A stretch of DNA of 64,000 bases from Micrasema longulum (GCA_022494885.1 JAGVSM010003725.1:1-64000), one strand, 5' to 3'; counted from the stretch's first letter, positions 11,236 through 22,794 are shown. The notes: generated by a model from the sequence alone, not told the origin. Program-made: numbers and translations.

Positions 11236-11997
11236 CGTACTAAGCGTTAACCCAATTTTTTTTCAGTTTTTATTCAAATTTGAAAATGAGCACCAAAAGT
11301 AAAACAAAATGGTATAGGCCATGAAAAAAAATTGCTCTACAAGATATTGTGTTTGCTTTTACGTTACATTTATTATTTTATTTTATTTTATTAAAAGCCT
11401 TCAAAATAGAATGTCAAGCAGACGAAAGTGAGCTTTTTCGACACCTCCTTCTGTTTGCATCAATCGAGAAAACAAACAAGGAGAATACATTATTGACTAA
11501 TTTGTTGTAAAAAAATGAAGGCGAATTATAGGGGTCGGTATTAAATAAGAACGCCTTTCTCGAAAACCGCCATGAAAGCTTTATTATGAAACTTTTACCA
11601 TAAGTAAAGCTCGGGTTTCCTAGGACAGCGGTGCCCGTATTTTAACGGCCGTAGTGAACATTAATGCGGTTCACAGCCGTCGTAACGGTGACTAGAGAGT
11701 GGTTTCCTATAAAAATGGTGTTGATAACACCGTTAAAAAATAAAACCACTCTCTAGTCACCACTACGACGGCTGTCCACCGCATCACCGTTCACTACGGC
11801 CGTTAAGATACGGGCACCGCTGTCCTAGGAAACCCTAGCTTAAGGGTGCTAACATAAATTGTGTCTGTTTTTTTGCAATTGAAGAGGACAAATTACGACA
11901 AATTAGTCAACAACGTATTTTTCCTTTACCTTTATATTTTGGTGCTCATTTTTGAATTTGAAAAAACGGACACAACTTATATGTTAACGCCTTACGC
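11236..11997. mobile_element. Inverted-repeat element K with a second MITE inside
   Basis: The ends are inverted copies: TAAGCGTTAACC then AAAATGAGCACCAAAAGTAA at the left, and TTTTGGTGCTCATTTTTG then GTTAACGCCTTACGCA at the right. A related arm occurs at 37505-37650. No coding frame. It is interrupted at 11608-11840 by a Harbinger-type MITE. Confidence 0.75.
11605..11843. mobile_element. Harbinger-type MITE with TAA target duplication
   Basis: A nearly perfect foldback, 11608-11840, with ends AGCTCGGGTTTCC and AGCTAGGGTTTCC (inverted) and arms continuing through CTAGGACAGCGG and ACTAGAGAGTGGTTT to a loop near 11725. TAA flanks both sides (11605-11607 and 11841-11843). Three-base TWA duplications are typical of PIF/Harbinger elements. 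It is the youngest layer in a three-level nest. Confidence 0.85.
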
Positions 11998-12259
11998 ATA
12001 GATAAGAAACACATTCGTCCGAGAAATCGCGTTTCGACAGCATTCAGCCGAGTCTACTTTCATCCCTATTCCTCTCACTCTCATACATAAAGAGTCGGAA
12101 CCACGACTCCACTGTTAACTGCCAATTTTGCCTCCTACGACAAACAAATTGATAACTAAACATTTTAGTAAATTTAACATCTATGATACCATGATGTAAT
12201 GATAAAATAATACAAAAAAAATGTATAAAAACATCTCGAAATTGCGATGGAGACGTCAC

Positions 12260-12712
12260 AAGAGCAAAATTTTTAGTTGCTATTTTTTTTTTAATTTATC
12301 AATTTTCATTTCTTTATTATTAATTATATATGTACGCGTATGTATGTATGTATATATGTGTATGCAAATGTTTGTGTGTGTATATGTATTTATGTATTAT
12401 GTATATGTATGTATGTATGTATGTTGTTGTGTATATTTACATTATTTTTTATTTTTTTTTGCATTGTTTTATATTGACATACTCTTTCTTCTTCCTTTTT
12501 CTTTTCCTACTCTGTTTTTCTATCCCACCTCCTTTCACTCCCAGCTCCCAGCGAACCGCACGTTTTGATTCATACATTTTTGTTCCTTTGTGGAACCCGT
12601 AATTGGACTTGTTGTTTTTTGTTATTCTGTATGTATTGTTTATTAATATGACTGTGTTGGTTTCATGAAATTAATTAAATAAATAAAAATAATAAAATAA
12701 AATAAAAAGCAA
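12260..12712 (+). mobile_element. LINE 3' UTR with pyrimidine-rich stretch and ATAAA tail
   Basis: A TATG/TGTA microsatellite (12330-12425) is followed by a pyrimidine-rich run, GTGGAACCCGTAATTGGAC, and a tail of ATAAA/AATAAA units (12678-12710). This looks like the 3' end of a Jockey/CR1-type LINE with no coding sequence left. Open frames across the microsatellite are artefacts. Confidence 0.5.
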
Positions 12713-13289
12713 CGGATACAACATTGTACAACGATTTCGCAAGATAACTGTTTGCAATTATATTTTATCTCGTATGTAATTATCATTCTCGTGAGATAAA
12801 TTACCTGGACAACGAACTTAAGCTAAAATAATAATGGTGTAAATCAAACAAACGCTGAACTTTAATATTAAAAGGCTGAATTACTGAGTTGGTAGTTGGT
12901 ACATGGTATTGAAATTATTTACGATAAGTTCCCAGTTTTCAATGTAATATGCGCCAGCTTGTATTAGTCATGTCATAATCTATTCCGTTTACCGTGCACT
13001 ATGGATCTTGGAAAACATACCGATACGATTATAATTCCTAGAACAATAAATTATTATTGTTATACTGAAAGAACCTTGTTTAGCGATAATGGCATTGCTT
13101 GCAACGAACCGAAAGTATTAGATACATGAAATTTGTAATGAAATATGGATTTTAATTATAATGGACTCAGTATTGATGTAGACATTTTTAACTGCACGTT
13201 GCATTTATACAGAAAATTTCTTCTCTTCATGGGGTCGATTATTTGGGATAGTTGCTGAATGTGCATCTTGAGTGGTTTATGCTATTGTA

Positions 13290-13620
13290 TATATATTTTT
13301 TATTTTTTTTATTTTCTTTTATTTAGGAAAAATACAGTACAGTTACAAAGTTTTATATTTTACACAGTTAGACTTAAATCTAAGGGACCAGCGAAGTTTC
13401 CATATTATAAAGTAATTATATGTAAGGTTATTAATTAAAGTACAAAAAAGAGAAGGAAAAAAAAAACATAAATAGAAGTTATTTAAAAATTTAAATGAAA
13501 GTAAAAAAAAATAAGAAAATTTGTAAAAGTAATTAAAAGTTAAGAATTAAAATAAAGAATGAAAAACATGCTCAGATGTAAAAATAAAATAAAATAATAA
13601 TAACATTTTTTGAAAAGGAA
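13290..13620 (-). mobile_element. LINE 3' end (minus), non-coding
   Basis: Starts on the plus strand with T/A-rich TTTATT-type repeats (the A-rich tail in reverse) and contains GACCAGCGAAGTTTC at 13386-13400, a word also found near the corresponding end of the LINE at 36.37-36.47 kb. No coding part remains. Confidence 0.45.
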
Positions 13621-13959
13621 AAACATAAATATACACATACATATTTTAAGGGATTAAAAGAAACGACGAGACGAAACTTTAAAGAATCTTTAAATAAGAA
13701 AACAAATTTAAGTCAATTTAAAAACCTCTTCAAAATTAATGACACATAGTAAGAGCAGCAATATATTGATTTTATATACATATACAATATCAGTAATTTA
13801 AAGTAGTTTAAAAGTATAAAACATGTGAAAGAATAACAGGTATAGGTAATATTTAAAAAAGCAATATAAAGAGAAGATTTTAAACCAAAGGTAGTTGATA
13901 AAATTTCAGTATATGTGCCCCGCATGTAATGTATATGTTTGTGTATGTATGTATATTTA

Positions 13960-14190
13960 TGTGTGTGTAGTCGGTATTTTTATTTATTTTAATTTATTAC
14001 CTACATGGAAAACGCAAATGTTAACAATTATTCTTTTCTCACTTGAAATTTTTTTTTTCACACATCATGTTTATAGATTTTGCATAATTTATGAAAATTT
14101 AATTGGTGTTTTTAAGTTAAAAAAATGTTGTTTTTAATACTTATTATGTATGACTGTATGTTTTCGGAATAAAATAAAATAAAATAAAAA
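13960..14190 (+). mobile_element. LINE 3' UTR and AATAAAAT tail, type M
   Basis: Matches 23541-23710 closely: TTGCATAATTTATGAAAATTT, then TATGTATGACTGTATGTTTT, then a (AATAA)n tail. Only the 3' UTR is present. Most copies begin just upstream of a TATTTTTATTTATTTTAA block. Confidence 0.65.
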
Positions 14191-14239
14191 TAAAATTAAC
14201 TTTGTGATCGAATATTTAAAATTAACGTTAGTAAATATT

Positions 14240-14314
14240 AGTAAATGACCAATTACCGAAATTGTATATCTACCGGTTTCGGGACGTACCCGCCTCTTCG
14301 TCAGGACACTCACT
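14240..14314 (-). ncRNA. Hammerhead-ribozyme-like motif
   Basis: Read on the minus strand the order is AGUGAGUGUC, CUGACGA, a stem-II segment, GAAA, a stem-III segment ending UUGGUC, and AUUUACU. CUGACGA and GAAA are the two halves of the hammerhead core and GUC would be the cleavage triplet. AGUGAGU can pair with AUUUACU (two G-U pairs) as stem I, and ACCGGU with AUUGGU as stem III. Weak points: three extra bases between stem I and the core, an extra A before stem II, and a mismatch in stem II. Such motifs occur in Penelope-like and other retroelements. This may be a decayed copy. Confidence 0.35.
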
Positions 14315-14340
14315 ACACCAACATGCAAATACTAAAATAC

Positions 14341-15824
14341 ACTTCCACCTTTACCATCACCGTAGTATACAAAGTATTTACGAAAAAATATAAATAAATT
14401 ACACGTAGAGTTCAAGGAGATGCAAACACAGTCAGAATATGCACTAAAATTAGGATAATAATTAATTACTAAAATAAAAGCAACATTGTTTTTAACCACT
14501 TATTATATTTTTTAAAGCTATACAAGTTTCTTTATCAAGGTATACTTTATAAATGTTTTTTTTTAATGTAGGTTAATAATTTGTAGTGATATATTACAGA
14601 ATGTGTTAGGGTGGGGGGTTAGGAAGAGGAGGGCTAGGAAGTTAAAAAATATACGATTGGTTAATTTTTAAATCAAAAAGTGGGCTATATTGAGAAGATA
14701 ATTGATTATTTATCAGGGGAATATTATTTTTCGAAGCTTTTTACACGTGAAACACCCCTATGTTGTTTAATTAAGGTACTTTTTTATTATTTGAATGTAA
14801 AATTTTAACTCGTATGTACGGGTACGTCTCAAAACCGGTAGACATAAAAAGTCGGTAGTGGATTTTGATTTTCAAACTTTAAATATTTCATTTTGTCGAT
14901 TCTACATTGTAAAAATGACGTTTCTCACACGAAAATCGATATTCGATTATTATTTATTTACTGTGTAAATATTTTATATAATCTCCAAAAACTCATTAGG
15001 GATGGGCACCTTTTTTTCTCAGACACATTATGAAGATCAGGGTTTCCGATAGCTTATTTTTAAGTCGGCTAATTTAAAATAGTAAAAAAAAATATTAAAA
15101 TATTTATTATTTATTTAGTAATTATACCCAATCACATAAAAATATGAGTGAATAAAACTCGCGATGACCCAGATGATTTTGAGTTTTTCAATTGCAAATC
15201 TTTTCGATACCAGGCACTTGGTGAGTTGAATTCTTCATATATCTGTAGTGGCATCGAGCCTGTTTTTGCACTTCGACTTTGTTATAGCATAATTAGAAAA
15301 TCCCACTTCGCATACATGAATAAGTTGCAGAAAACAGAAGTAAAACAATCAGTTTAATCAATCAACAGTTTAACAATCTCGTCCTGATATCATTTAATCT
15401 TTGTATTTTTGTTTCAAATCAGTCACTGATTAAATCAATTCGATTTTAAAAACCACTTGCTCCTAAGCGTACTTTATCTGTCACGGAAAATGGATTCGTA
15501 ACCCACGAATCGTCCTTACCAGTTTTTAAAAAAAAATGAGAAAGGGTTGTTTTATATAGAATTATTCAAAATTTTTGCGAAACACCTTGGAATAGTTTTG
15601 TTCCAAAACCACAATTAAATATAGTTAAACGTGTAAAATAATACAGTTGCCTAAAATAAACTAATATCAAATACCATTTATACGGCATTAAATGAATTAA
15701 ATTAAAAGAATAATAATTGAATTTTTGCTGTTTTTGTATAAGATAGTATTTTCTAATGATCCTAATTTAATAAAAAGCGTTAGTTTCAATGAGTTAAAGA
15801 TTAGGAATCGACAGTCGACTATAT
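14341..15824. other. AT-rich, no gene recognised
   Basis: Contains a short G-rich patch near 14608-14640 but no open frame with a domain and no element ends that I can define. Confidence 0.45.
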
Positions 15825-15991
15825 GGCGGCCTCCGAGGTGTAGTAGTCAAGACACTTGACTCACACACGGAATGTTCCGAGTTTGATTCCCGGTGAGAAC
15901 ACAAAAATCATAATGTGATTTTTTTCAAGCCTGGGTGTTCTGTGATGTAGTTCACCACTGTAATTGGGCCTGTTGTGGTGCAAAAAAATAA
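15825..15991 (+). mobile_element. SINE-A, near full length
   Basis: tRNA-like head GGCGGCCTCCGAGGTGTAGT with B-box GTTTGATTCCCGGTG, then the family body (GTGATTTTTTTCAAGCCTGG, CACCACTGTAATTGGGCCT) and the terminal TGTTGTGGTGCAAAAAAA. Same family as 39605, 21271, 45851 and 61216. It lacks one copy of the GGCCTCCT block near the tail compared with the copy at 39605. Confidence 0.88.
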
Positions 15992-16095
15992 TATGTTACA
16001 GGCGAATCTTACAATATTTTGGACACATCGCCAAGAGAGAACAAGACAGCCTCGAAATGCTCGACTTAATAAAATCTACGATAGGGTCTTCAGTG
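15992..16095 (+). mobile_element. RTE-type LINE C-terminal fragment
   Basis: The plus-strand frame reads RRILQYFGHIAKREQDSLEM, the characteristic C-terminal block of RTE-like ORF2 proteins. It is truncated on both sides and directly follows the SINE-A tail. Confidence 0.7.
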
Positions 16096-17199
16096 ACTGA
16101 TGCTTTAACGATGATGATGATTTCCGCATTGTTTTTCCCTTTCTCGTAAAGCAACTTAATCACTGAAAGATATTCGACTTTTTCCATCTTCCACAAAACA
16201 CAGGTGGCAGATGTAAAACCAGTATGGGGTTTATTGTCACGTAACGCCATCAATCGACGGCTAGCTTTCCGTCAAACGACCCTCGTAATATATTAAATAA
16301 CACGATCAACACATAAGACATCGAGCTTACCCATGCCAATCCATCTTCGTCGCACACTGTTTTAGTGGCGAAGAGATCTACGAAAATATCAATCCCAAAG
16401 AATTCCAAGTTGCGTGACGAATTGAGTTATCAACACATTCTGAACATTTGTTGATTTGAATAAAAACTAGCTTATCTTGTTCATTTCTTCATCAATTTTA
16501 TTTTTATTATGATTCACCGTACCTATAAATTATTGTACTACATTATATATTTTTAGGGAATAGATAAAAATATATTTATTGCAAATTGTTATTTATAGTA
16601 ACACGTATATGTAAAAGTCTTAAGGGTGAAAAGAAAGAGAGTTATAAACAATTCCCACTCAACTTTCCTTGAAATAAATGATTCACAAAGGTTAATCCAG
16701 AAGCCTTTTTTAAAAAATAATTATAGTAAATATTATACAGTTTGCAACTCTGACTCACGGGTATTAGAAATATTTCCCCATGGATATTTGAGGTAATTTA
16801 GGAATTAAGGAATGGGGAACGTAGTGTTGTTATAATAGCAACCCAGGCCAATATTCCTAGAAACGGAGCTGAGTATGCGAAAGGCAGAAAGGTAACTTTA
16901 ATTACCTTTCCTAGGATGGCTGCGGCTCTCCGCACAACTATATAACACCGAGTTAATGTACCTCACTTTGAAAATGTTCTAACTAATAAATTTGATAAGA
17001 ATATATTTAGTTTGGAAATTTCTATATCAATTTTATTATTATAAATAGCATATAATACAGTTAACGATTAACTGCATATTATCGTCGGTTTGTCGACATA
17101 AACAGAAGTCATTTGCATAAACCAATACGTTTTTGTTATTGTTTTAAACGGAAAAAAGTCGCCACGCAAGGCGGCCACAGTGGTGTAATAATGGTATAA
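16096..17199. other. No gene recognised
   Basis: AT-rich with a moderately GC-rich patch at about 16800-16930 that contains partly self-complementary CCTAGGA/AGGAAT words. No coding frame. Confidence 0.4.
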
Positions 17200-17272
17200 T
17201 GCAACAGCCCTTGAGGTGATTTTTGCAGAATGGACGCTATATAAATCATCCACAATAGTAATAATAATCATC
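17200..17272 (+). mobile_element. L2-like LINE 3' terminus
   Basis: CAGCCCTTGAGGTGATTTTT followed by ACGCTATATAAATCATCC, the conserved hairpin-and-GCTATATAAAT terminus of L2-clade LINEs, then an AATAAT-type tail. Confidence 0.7.
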
Positions 17273-17338
17273 ATCGTGGCTAAGACGCTCGCCTCACGCT
17301 AAGGGATTCCGGGTTTGATTCCCGATATAATAATAATG
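17273..17338 (+). mobile_element. SINE-A-like tRNA head fragment
   Basis: GGCTAAGACGCTCGCCTCAC and GGGTTTGATTCCCGAT resemble the A-box and B-box parts of the SINE-A head. The body is missing. Confidence 0.6.
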
Positions 17339-17344
17339 TAATCA

Positions 17345-17565
17345 TCGACAGTCCCAGTCAGTTCAGATCCCAACTAAAATCCCACTTCTTTAAACTATCA
17401 TACCCTCAATTTTAAATCTGTAAATATAATGTATCACTTAAGTTTAGTTAGAATGTAAGTTTAGATATACAATTGTAAAGCGCCCTTGAGGTGATTTTTT
17501 ACAAAAATGGCGCTATATAAATCAGCCGAATATTATTATTATTATTATTAATATTATTATAAAAA
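17345..17565 (+). mobile_element. L2-like LINE 3' end
   Basis: A short reverse-transcriptase C-terminal remnant (FRSQLKSHFFKL-type residues near 17360-17395), a short UTR, then GCGCCCTTGAGGTGATTTTT, GGCGCTATATAAATCAGCC and an (ATT)n tail at 17529-17560. The tail arrangement is the L2-clade terminus. Confidence 0.78.
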
Positions 17566-18591
17566 ACATTTCATTTAGAATTTACATATTTGCGTATAAT
17601 ACATATTATGTATGTTTTTAGTTTTTACACTATTTTATTTGCACAAGTGGTTTGTTTCAAAGGAAGGAATTTCTAAGACAAAAAATAATTTTTATTTCTT
17701 TTTTATTTAATAAAATATAAAGTTCCAACATGTAAACAAAAAAGAAATACATAATAAAGCAAAAGTACAAAAACAAAAAGAGCGGAATACCACACCAAGA
17801 AAGAAGCAACCTCTTGTGCTTGCTGTGGGATTACAATATTAATAGTTTAAGTAGAAAATACACATATATTTCAAAAAATGAATGAAGGTATATAAAACAT
17901 TTTTCATAATTAAGTGCATATACATATGCATGCAAATGAGCATGCGTTGGCACGCATGTAAAATTACACACACATATACACGCACACGCACACCTACTCA
18001 CACGCACATACACATTCATCGACATACATAATATAACAAGTATCAGCAAAACATTCTTATAGTGATCGGTTACATATTTTGTGTTAACACTTTTTATTAG
18101 ACCGTTTCGACTTCCAAAGGCATTTGAAATATATGCATTAATTGATATTACATTCGACTGTCGGTTTTTATTTACAGGAAAACGTACATAGAACCTTTGT
18201 CGTAGTAACGTACTAGTCTAGTGTGTTCTGTGATCTCTCTTCCTTCTAACTCGAATATATACCCGCCTTGAGTTGCCGGAATGCCTTTGTTTCCCGAGAT
18301 GTTCCTCAGAGACAAAGGATATTGTATATTACAAAGAGGATAGAGCTATTTGACAATTATTATTTGCAATAGTTTGTCTCCTAGGGGTGGAATAAGCGGA
18401 AACGAAGGTGCTAGAAAATGTGTTCCTAAACTTCTTTGGCGGCATTTAAAGAACAGGAGAAAATTTACAATACTCTGTAATTTAATACGCAAAAAATCAT
18501 TTAAAAAAAACGAAAAGGAAATTTCTACCAAAAACCAGAATTTTTTAATTTTTTAAATGTGTACATATTTAAATCTATTAAACCATTTTCC

Positions 18592-18685
18592 GCCTCGTGG
18601 AGTTATGATCAGCGCGTTTGTCTACCGTGCAAGAGGTCTCGGGTTCGATTCCCGACATGGTTGACATTAAATATTTATTTATTCA
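18592..18685 (+). mobile_element. SINE-B, 5' head only
   Basis: GCCTCGTGGAGTTATGATCA and GGTCTCGGGTTCGATTCCCG followed by ACATGGTTGACATTAAATAT. The rest of the SINE body is absent and LINE coding sequence follows directly. Confidence 0.8.
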
Positions 18686-18689
18686 AGAG

Positions 18690-19060
18690 AGGTCTTATGA
18701 TTTCACAGAAATTATTATTGAGAATAGTATTTCGGCGCCCTCCAACACACGCGTCAGAACAGTTGTTACAATACATGAAGGTTCTGGATATGAGACAACT
18801 GTACCTAAAAGAAGCACTTGCACACTTCTGGTCGAACAATAAGGAGAGATGTCCGTACGAGGTTTTCCCAGAGCACGAATTATGTCATGCTAAAACCTGT
18901 ACGACTTTTGCTCAGAGACATCTCTTATTTATCGCACCGAGAGTGTTCAATATTTTGGAAAAGCGTATTAAGCTCTCAAGGACAAAAACTATTTTTTGGA
19001 AGGACAATAGATACTAAATTTATACAAAATAATAGCAATTATGTTTAAATTTTATAGAAA
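18690..19060 (+). mobile_element. LINE reverse-transcriptase C-terminus (third type)
   Basis: The frame ending at 19017 reads through THASEQLLQYMKVLDMRQLY, then KTCTTFAQRHLLFIAPRVFN, then LEKRIKLSRTK. This RT C-terminal pattern (QRHLxxxAPRxxN) is common in insect LINEs. A second, more decayed copy with the same blocks lies at 40480-40660. It is truncated on the 5' side at the SINE-B head. Confidence 0.75.
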
Positions 19061-19110
19061 AGATTGGATATTATTACTCCCGTGTGTGATATTAAGATTT
19101 AAATTTATCG

Positions 19111-19791
19111 CAACAGAGAAGGAAACACTTAAAACGAATCGATGTTAGGTCATAAGCCCCGTAAACGACTAGACTTTCACTTTTCCACTTTGCTGCTTAA
19201 TTAAAATTAATTTGTAGTTATAGTAAAATATCACCTTTTTTACTTTGGAAACTTTGGACGAGAAGTAATGCAGTACCAATACACCGCAGGATGCGGACAG
19301 GGAAATAAAAAAGTCTAATGAATTATTTCTTGATCTCATTATTATTGATTTCATTGTCATATGCGTACGGTTATAACTATTACAGAAGGCCAGATTTTAA
19401 ATGCATCAAAGTTCATGTTCCAGCCACTCAATCTTGACCTATTTTTATTTTAGAATAAGCTCTTTGAAACCATCTGGTTAAAACATCAAATGTAAGTCTG
19501 TGGCTGATACAAGATTCAGAGACATATACTAATATTTTTTTCAGATTCAAGGCGAAACAGATGACGACAAATATTGGAAACATAACAATTTTTTTTTTCA
19601 ATTTCTATACTTTTTCATGGAACAGGTGGATTTATCAAAAATATTTTGAGTTAGTCCAAATTTTTGTAGACAAGGACTGGAATGTTACACTGTGTAAAGT
19701 GGCCACTTAAACCAGCCAATGACAGGTCATAAGCCCTGTAGATGCCTAGACTTCTATATTTCCTTCTCTTAAATGTTCTTCATCTCTGTTG
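19111..19791. mobile_element. Element E, full-length non-autonomous copy
   Basis: Ends in inverted repeats: CAACAGAGAAGGAAACACTT at the left and its inverse AAATGTTCTTCATCTCTGTTG at the right. Both sub-terminal regions contain AGGTCATAAGCCC. About 680 bp, no transposase. It provides the borders for partial copies at 5752, 9040 and 30712. Confidence 0.75.
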
Positions 19792-19869
19792 TAATATATT
19801 TATTTTTTCTATAAAAAAAGGGAAAAGTATTAGAATTCGAAAAAAAAGTTGAAAAAATATATAATAGTG

Positions 19870-20035
19870 AATTCGTACAATAATATTATTATTATGGGTA
19901 ACTTATAAAGCGCCATTTTCGTAATATTCCTCAAAGGCGCTTTACATAGTGATTCTATAGATAAATAAACTTAATTAAAGCTTTTAAATTTGCAATTTAA
20001 TTAAAACAATTTTTCAATAATACATTTATCCCACA
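19870..20035 (-). mobile_element. L2-like LINE 3' terminus (minus)
   Basis: In plus orientation: ATAATATTATTATTATGGGT, TTATAAAGCGCCATTTTCGT, and CAAAGGCGCTTTACATAGTG, the reverse of the L2-type hairpin plus ATT tail. No coding sequence remains. Confidence 0.75.
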
Positions 20036-20046
20036 TAGTATTAGGA

Positions 20047-20150
20047 GATCGTATTTCAGCATCATTCAGTCTACTTTCATTCTTGTTTTTCTAATTGAAT
20101 TAAAATTGGTACCGTGACACCGCTGTGAACTGCTAATTTCGAACAAATAC
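20047..20150 (-). mobile_element. LINE-A internal fragment
   Basis: Matches the segment of LINE-A near 12035-12135: CAGCATCATTCAGTCTACTT and CGCTGTGAACTGCTAATTT. Confidence 0.6.
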
Positions 20151-20754
20151 CAAGTAAAATAAATTATGTTTCCACATTACGACATTGCCATTGCGAAGTT
20201 CTTTGAATTGATATTAATGGGCCCTAAAGTCTAAGGAGAGTCGATGTATGCGTCCAACGGCTGAAGTTTAATTTATTTGTTACTGGGAAACAACTGGAGA
20301 CTAATAAAAATATCTACATCTTAGTTTCGTTGAGATAAGCAAATAAACCAGTTAAAGCAACTAGCCATTATTGGTTTCAATAAATTAGGCTATTCACCAT
20401 CGTCTACTATTCCCGCCCTGCAGATTATTCCTGATCTCAGATTAATTGACCCATTAATCTCAGCAGGAATATGTTTTCCTGGGGTTATAATTAACTACCC
20501 AGATACCGTAAAGGTTGAGTCATTTCACGATTAAATTTACACAAGGGAGTACTGAAGAGACGGAGGGGATGTTAAACGATACGTAAATATCAAATAAATA
20601 AATAATAATAAATTGTATTTTTTTAAAAGAAAATATGCAAATTAGTGTGAAATTTTATTTAGAATATGATATTAAATTTGATGTGACCAAACAAAGGCAA
20701 CTAAATATTAAATTTTATCAAACTAGTAGAAACAATAGTAAAATTTATTATACT

Positions 20755-21165
20755 AGGCAGAGGAAGGATGAAAGCACAGTGAACGCGGTCGAAATGCGAT
20801 CTCTTAGACGAATGTGTGGGAAATCAATGTATGACAGGGTTACAAACGATGAAATCAGGCGAGAGAGTAAATATGAGTCAATTATAATTAATAAGATTAA
20901 GAAAGGGTCTCTGAGATGGTTTGGTCGTGTAAAACGAATGGAAGACGAAATAATGGTAAAACAGGTATATATGACGAGACTGAAAGGTAACGTGATCAGA
21001 TAAACCAAATTCTTAAGTCTGGTCATGTCAAAAGCAGGCAGAACCGAAGGGCATGTATGACAAGATTAAAATTAATGTGGAAGAAGCTAGGAATGCATGC
21101 CAGGACAGACGTGTGTGGCGGTCCATCCTCTCTGTCTACCCCTACGGAAAAATGGCGTGATGGTA
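20755..21165 (+). mobile_element. LINE-A C-terminus with internal deletion
   Basis: The frame shows VEMRSLRRMCGKSMYDRV, KKGSLRWFGRVKRMEDE and then breaks near 20985, where the RGRPRKTW block is deleted. Sense continues in another frame through GHVKSRQNRRACM and ends at CTGTCTACCCCTACGG, followed by a GTAGTAGTA-type tail. It extends further upstream than the copy at 10244 and so defines more of the family. Confidence 0.8.
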
Positions 21166-21270
21166 GTAGTATTAAACTAGTAAATAACATGTAGTTCATA
21201 GGATTGAGCAAAAGAGGTACCTAAATGAATTCGTAACTGACTGGGATTAAATTGATTTTACGTAATATTT

Positions 21271-21446
21271 TTTTTTTTTTAATTTTCTTCGTACCACGAT
21301 AGGCCCAGAGGCCCAGAGGCCCAATTACAGTGGTGGATTACACCAAGGCTTGAAAAAAATAACATTAAGTTTTTGTACTCTCATCGGGAATCGAACCCGG
21401 AACAGTGTGAGTCAAGTGTCTTAACCGCTACACCACGGAGGCCGCC
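21271..21446 (-). mobile_element. SINE-A, minus strand
   Basis: Reverse of the SINE-A pattern: a T-run tail, GGCCCAGAGGCCCAATTACA, GGAATCGAACCCGGAACA (B box reversed) and CACCACGGAGGCCGCC (head). AGGCCCAG is duplicated near the tail. Confidence 0.85.
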
Positions 21447-21504
21447 AATGATAACAAAACTTTTTAAAAGCAAAGAAATTCTTTTCGGAAGCCATCAGAT
21501 CTGT

Positions 21505-22085
21505 ATCTCCGACAGGACCTATAAAAGGGCAACGGATAGTAGCAAGAAGCTCCATTCATTATTCATAGAGAAAGGGACAAGACCATAGATTGTGTTCGGA
21601 AGATTGATACAGGACAGTACAATAACTCTTTCACAACACGGACTATCTCTTCGTTCTAGTAACGAGAGAACCCTTTTAATACCCTGTCATCGCTCTAATT
21701 TTCTTGCCTCCTCTTTCACAGTAGTAGCCGCTCGATTGTGGAATAATCTACCCACTAATGTTAGAGACGCCTCATCTTTATTTACATTTAAGTCAATATT
21801 GAAATGTCACTATTTAAATTGTTCCTTTATCCTTCTTCTTTCCTTTCCATCCCCTCTCCTCTCTTCATAGTATAGTGTTATATTTTTTTATTTAATTTAT
21901 TTTTGTTAATCTTTGCTTTTATTTTTTGTATAAAATTGTAAGATTCAATATGTCCATGTATTTATAATTTTCTCAAACTGAACGGTTTGGGTAGGTGGGA
22001 AGAAATTGCCTCAAGGCAATATGCCCGTCCTTATATGTATATATATTGTATATGTATATAAAGTGTCAAATAAATAAATAAATAC
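21505..22085 (+). mobile_element. LINE 3' end, type N, with reverse-transcriptase C-terminus
   Basis: Two abutting frames (to 21588 and 21592-21870) give RTYKRATDSSKKLHSLFIEKG and then HGLSLRSSNERTLLIPCHRS, FTVVAARLWNNLPTNVRDAS and FKSILKCHY, the classical final blocks of Jockey/CR1 RT. One in-frame stop separates them. The 3' UTR has TCTCAAACTGAACGGTTTGG, the hairpin TTGCCTCAAGGCAA and an AATAAATA tail. A second copy lies at 55024-56203. Confidence 0.85.
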
Positions 22086-22089
22086 AATA

Positions 22090-22645
22090 TAATATATACG
22101 TACATTTTTAAAATTAAATTAATACCGCAAGGCTAAGAACGCGAGTTTCCTGAAAAGTTGAAAACATCCAATGCATATAACATTTATTTATAGTCTTTTG
22201 TGTTGTGTACATATTATGAAGGCGGGCATAACAGGTGGTATTTTCAGAAAACAAAAATAAATTACGAACGATTCAACAGTTCGCGGAGGGGGGGTATTCT
22301 TGGAAAGCAGGTGAGGGTCTTTGTTTCGGCGGGAAAGTGCGCATTATACAAAAACTCATCGACGCCAACGAACCTCAGAGAGAAAAGGTATACAAAAATA
22401 GATGACAAATTTACATAAAGAATCGGGAAAGTTTGACGAAAGAGGGAAGACAAGGCTTGTATTAATAAAACTAATTATTTAATCACATTATTTACATATT
22501 ACGTATAAAGTTTACATGCATAGAGGGACGGGTAGTTTACCTGAAGGCAATTTTTTCCTACTCATCCAAAACGTTTGATTTGAGAAACTAAATTATATTG
22601 TAGGTACAATACAACCCTTTTAATTTTATTATAAACAACATTTAG
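22090..22645. other. No gene recognised
   Basis: Short overlapping frames at 22200-22450 on both strands show no domain. GCGGAGGGGGGGTATTC is the only GC-rich patch. Confidence 0.4.
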
Positions 22646-22735
22646 AAAAACGATACGCTGCGGTTGGTGTACTAACTCAGTGCCCTATGCGCCATTAGGT
22701 GAGAAAAATAAATTAAGAAGATGAAATGATATTAT
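22646..22735 (+). mobile_element. SINE-B, 3' fragment
   Basis: GATACGCTGCGGTTGGTGTA, then GCCCTATGCGCCATTAGGTG, then a short A-rich tail with GAAGATGAAATGAT. Confidence 0.75.
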
Positions 22736-22794
22736 TAAAATTACATCTTCCGTAAAATTGAGAGAAACGTTATTTAAAAAAATACATATTTTAC

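Larger units (their letters stand above)
11102..12150 (-). mobile_element. LINE-A, older copy split by nested insertions
   Basis: The pieces 11102-11235 and 11998-12150 align to consecutive parts of LINE-A, judged against the copy at 23171-23485: the segment with TTTCTTGATTTTG before the break and the segment GCGTTTCGACAGCATTCAGC after it. The intervening DNA is the inverted-repeat element described next. Degenerate, minus strand. Confidence 0.65.

Noticed and set aside
12221..12602. 115- and 90-residue plus-strand frames
   Set aside because: They run over a TATG microsatellite and pyrimidine run and are Tyr/Phe/Val low-complexity artefacts.
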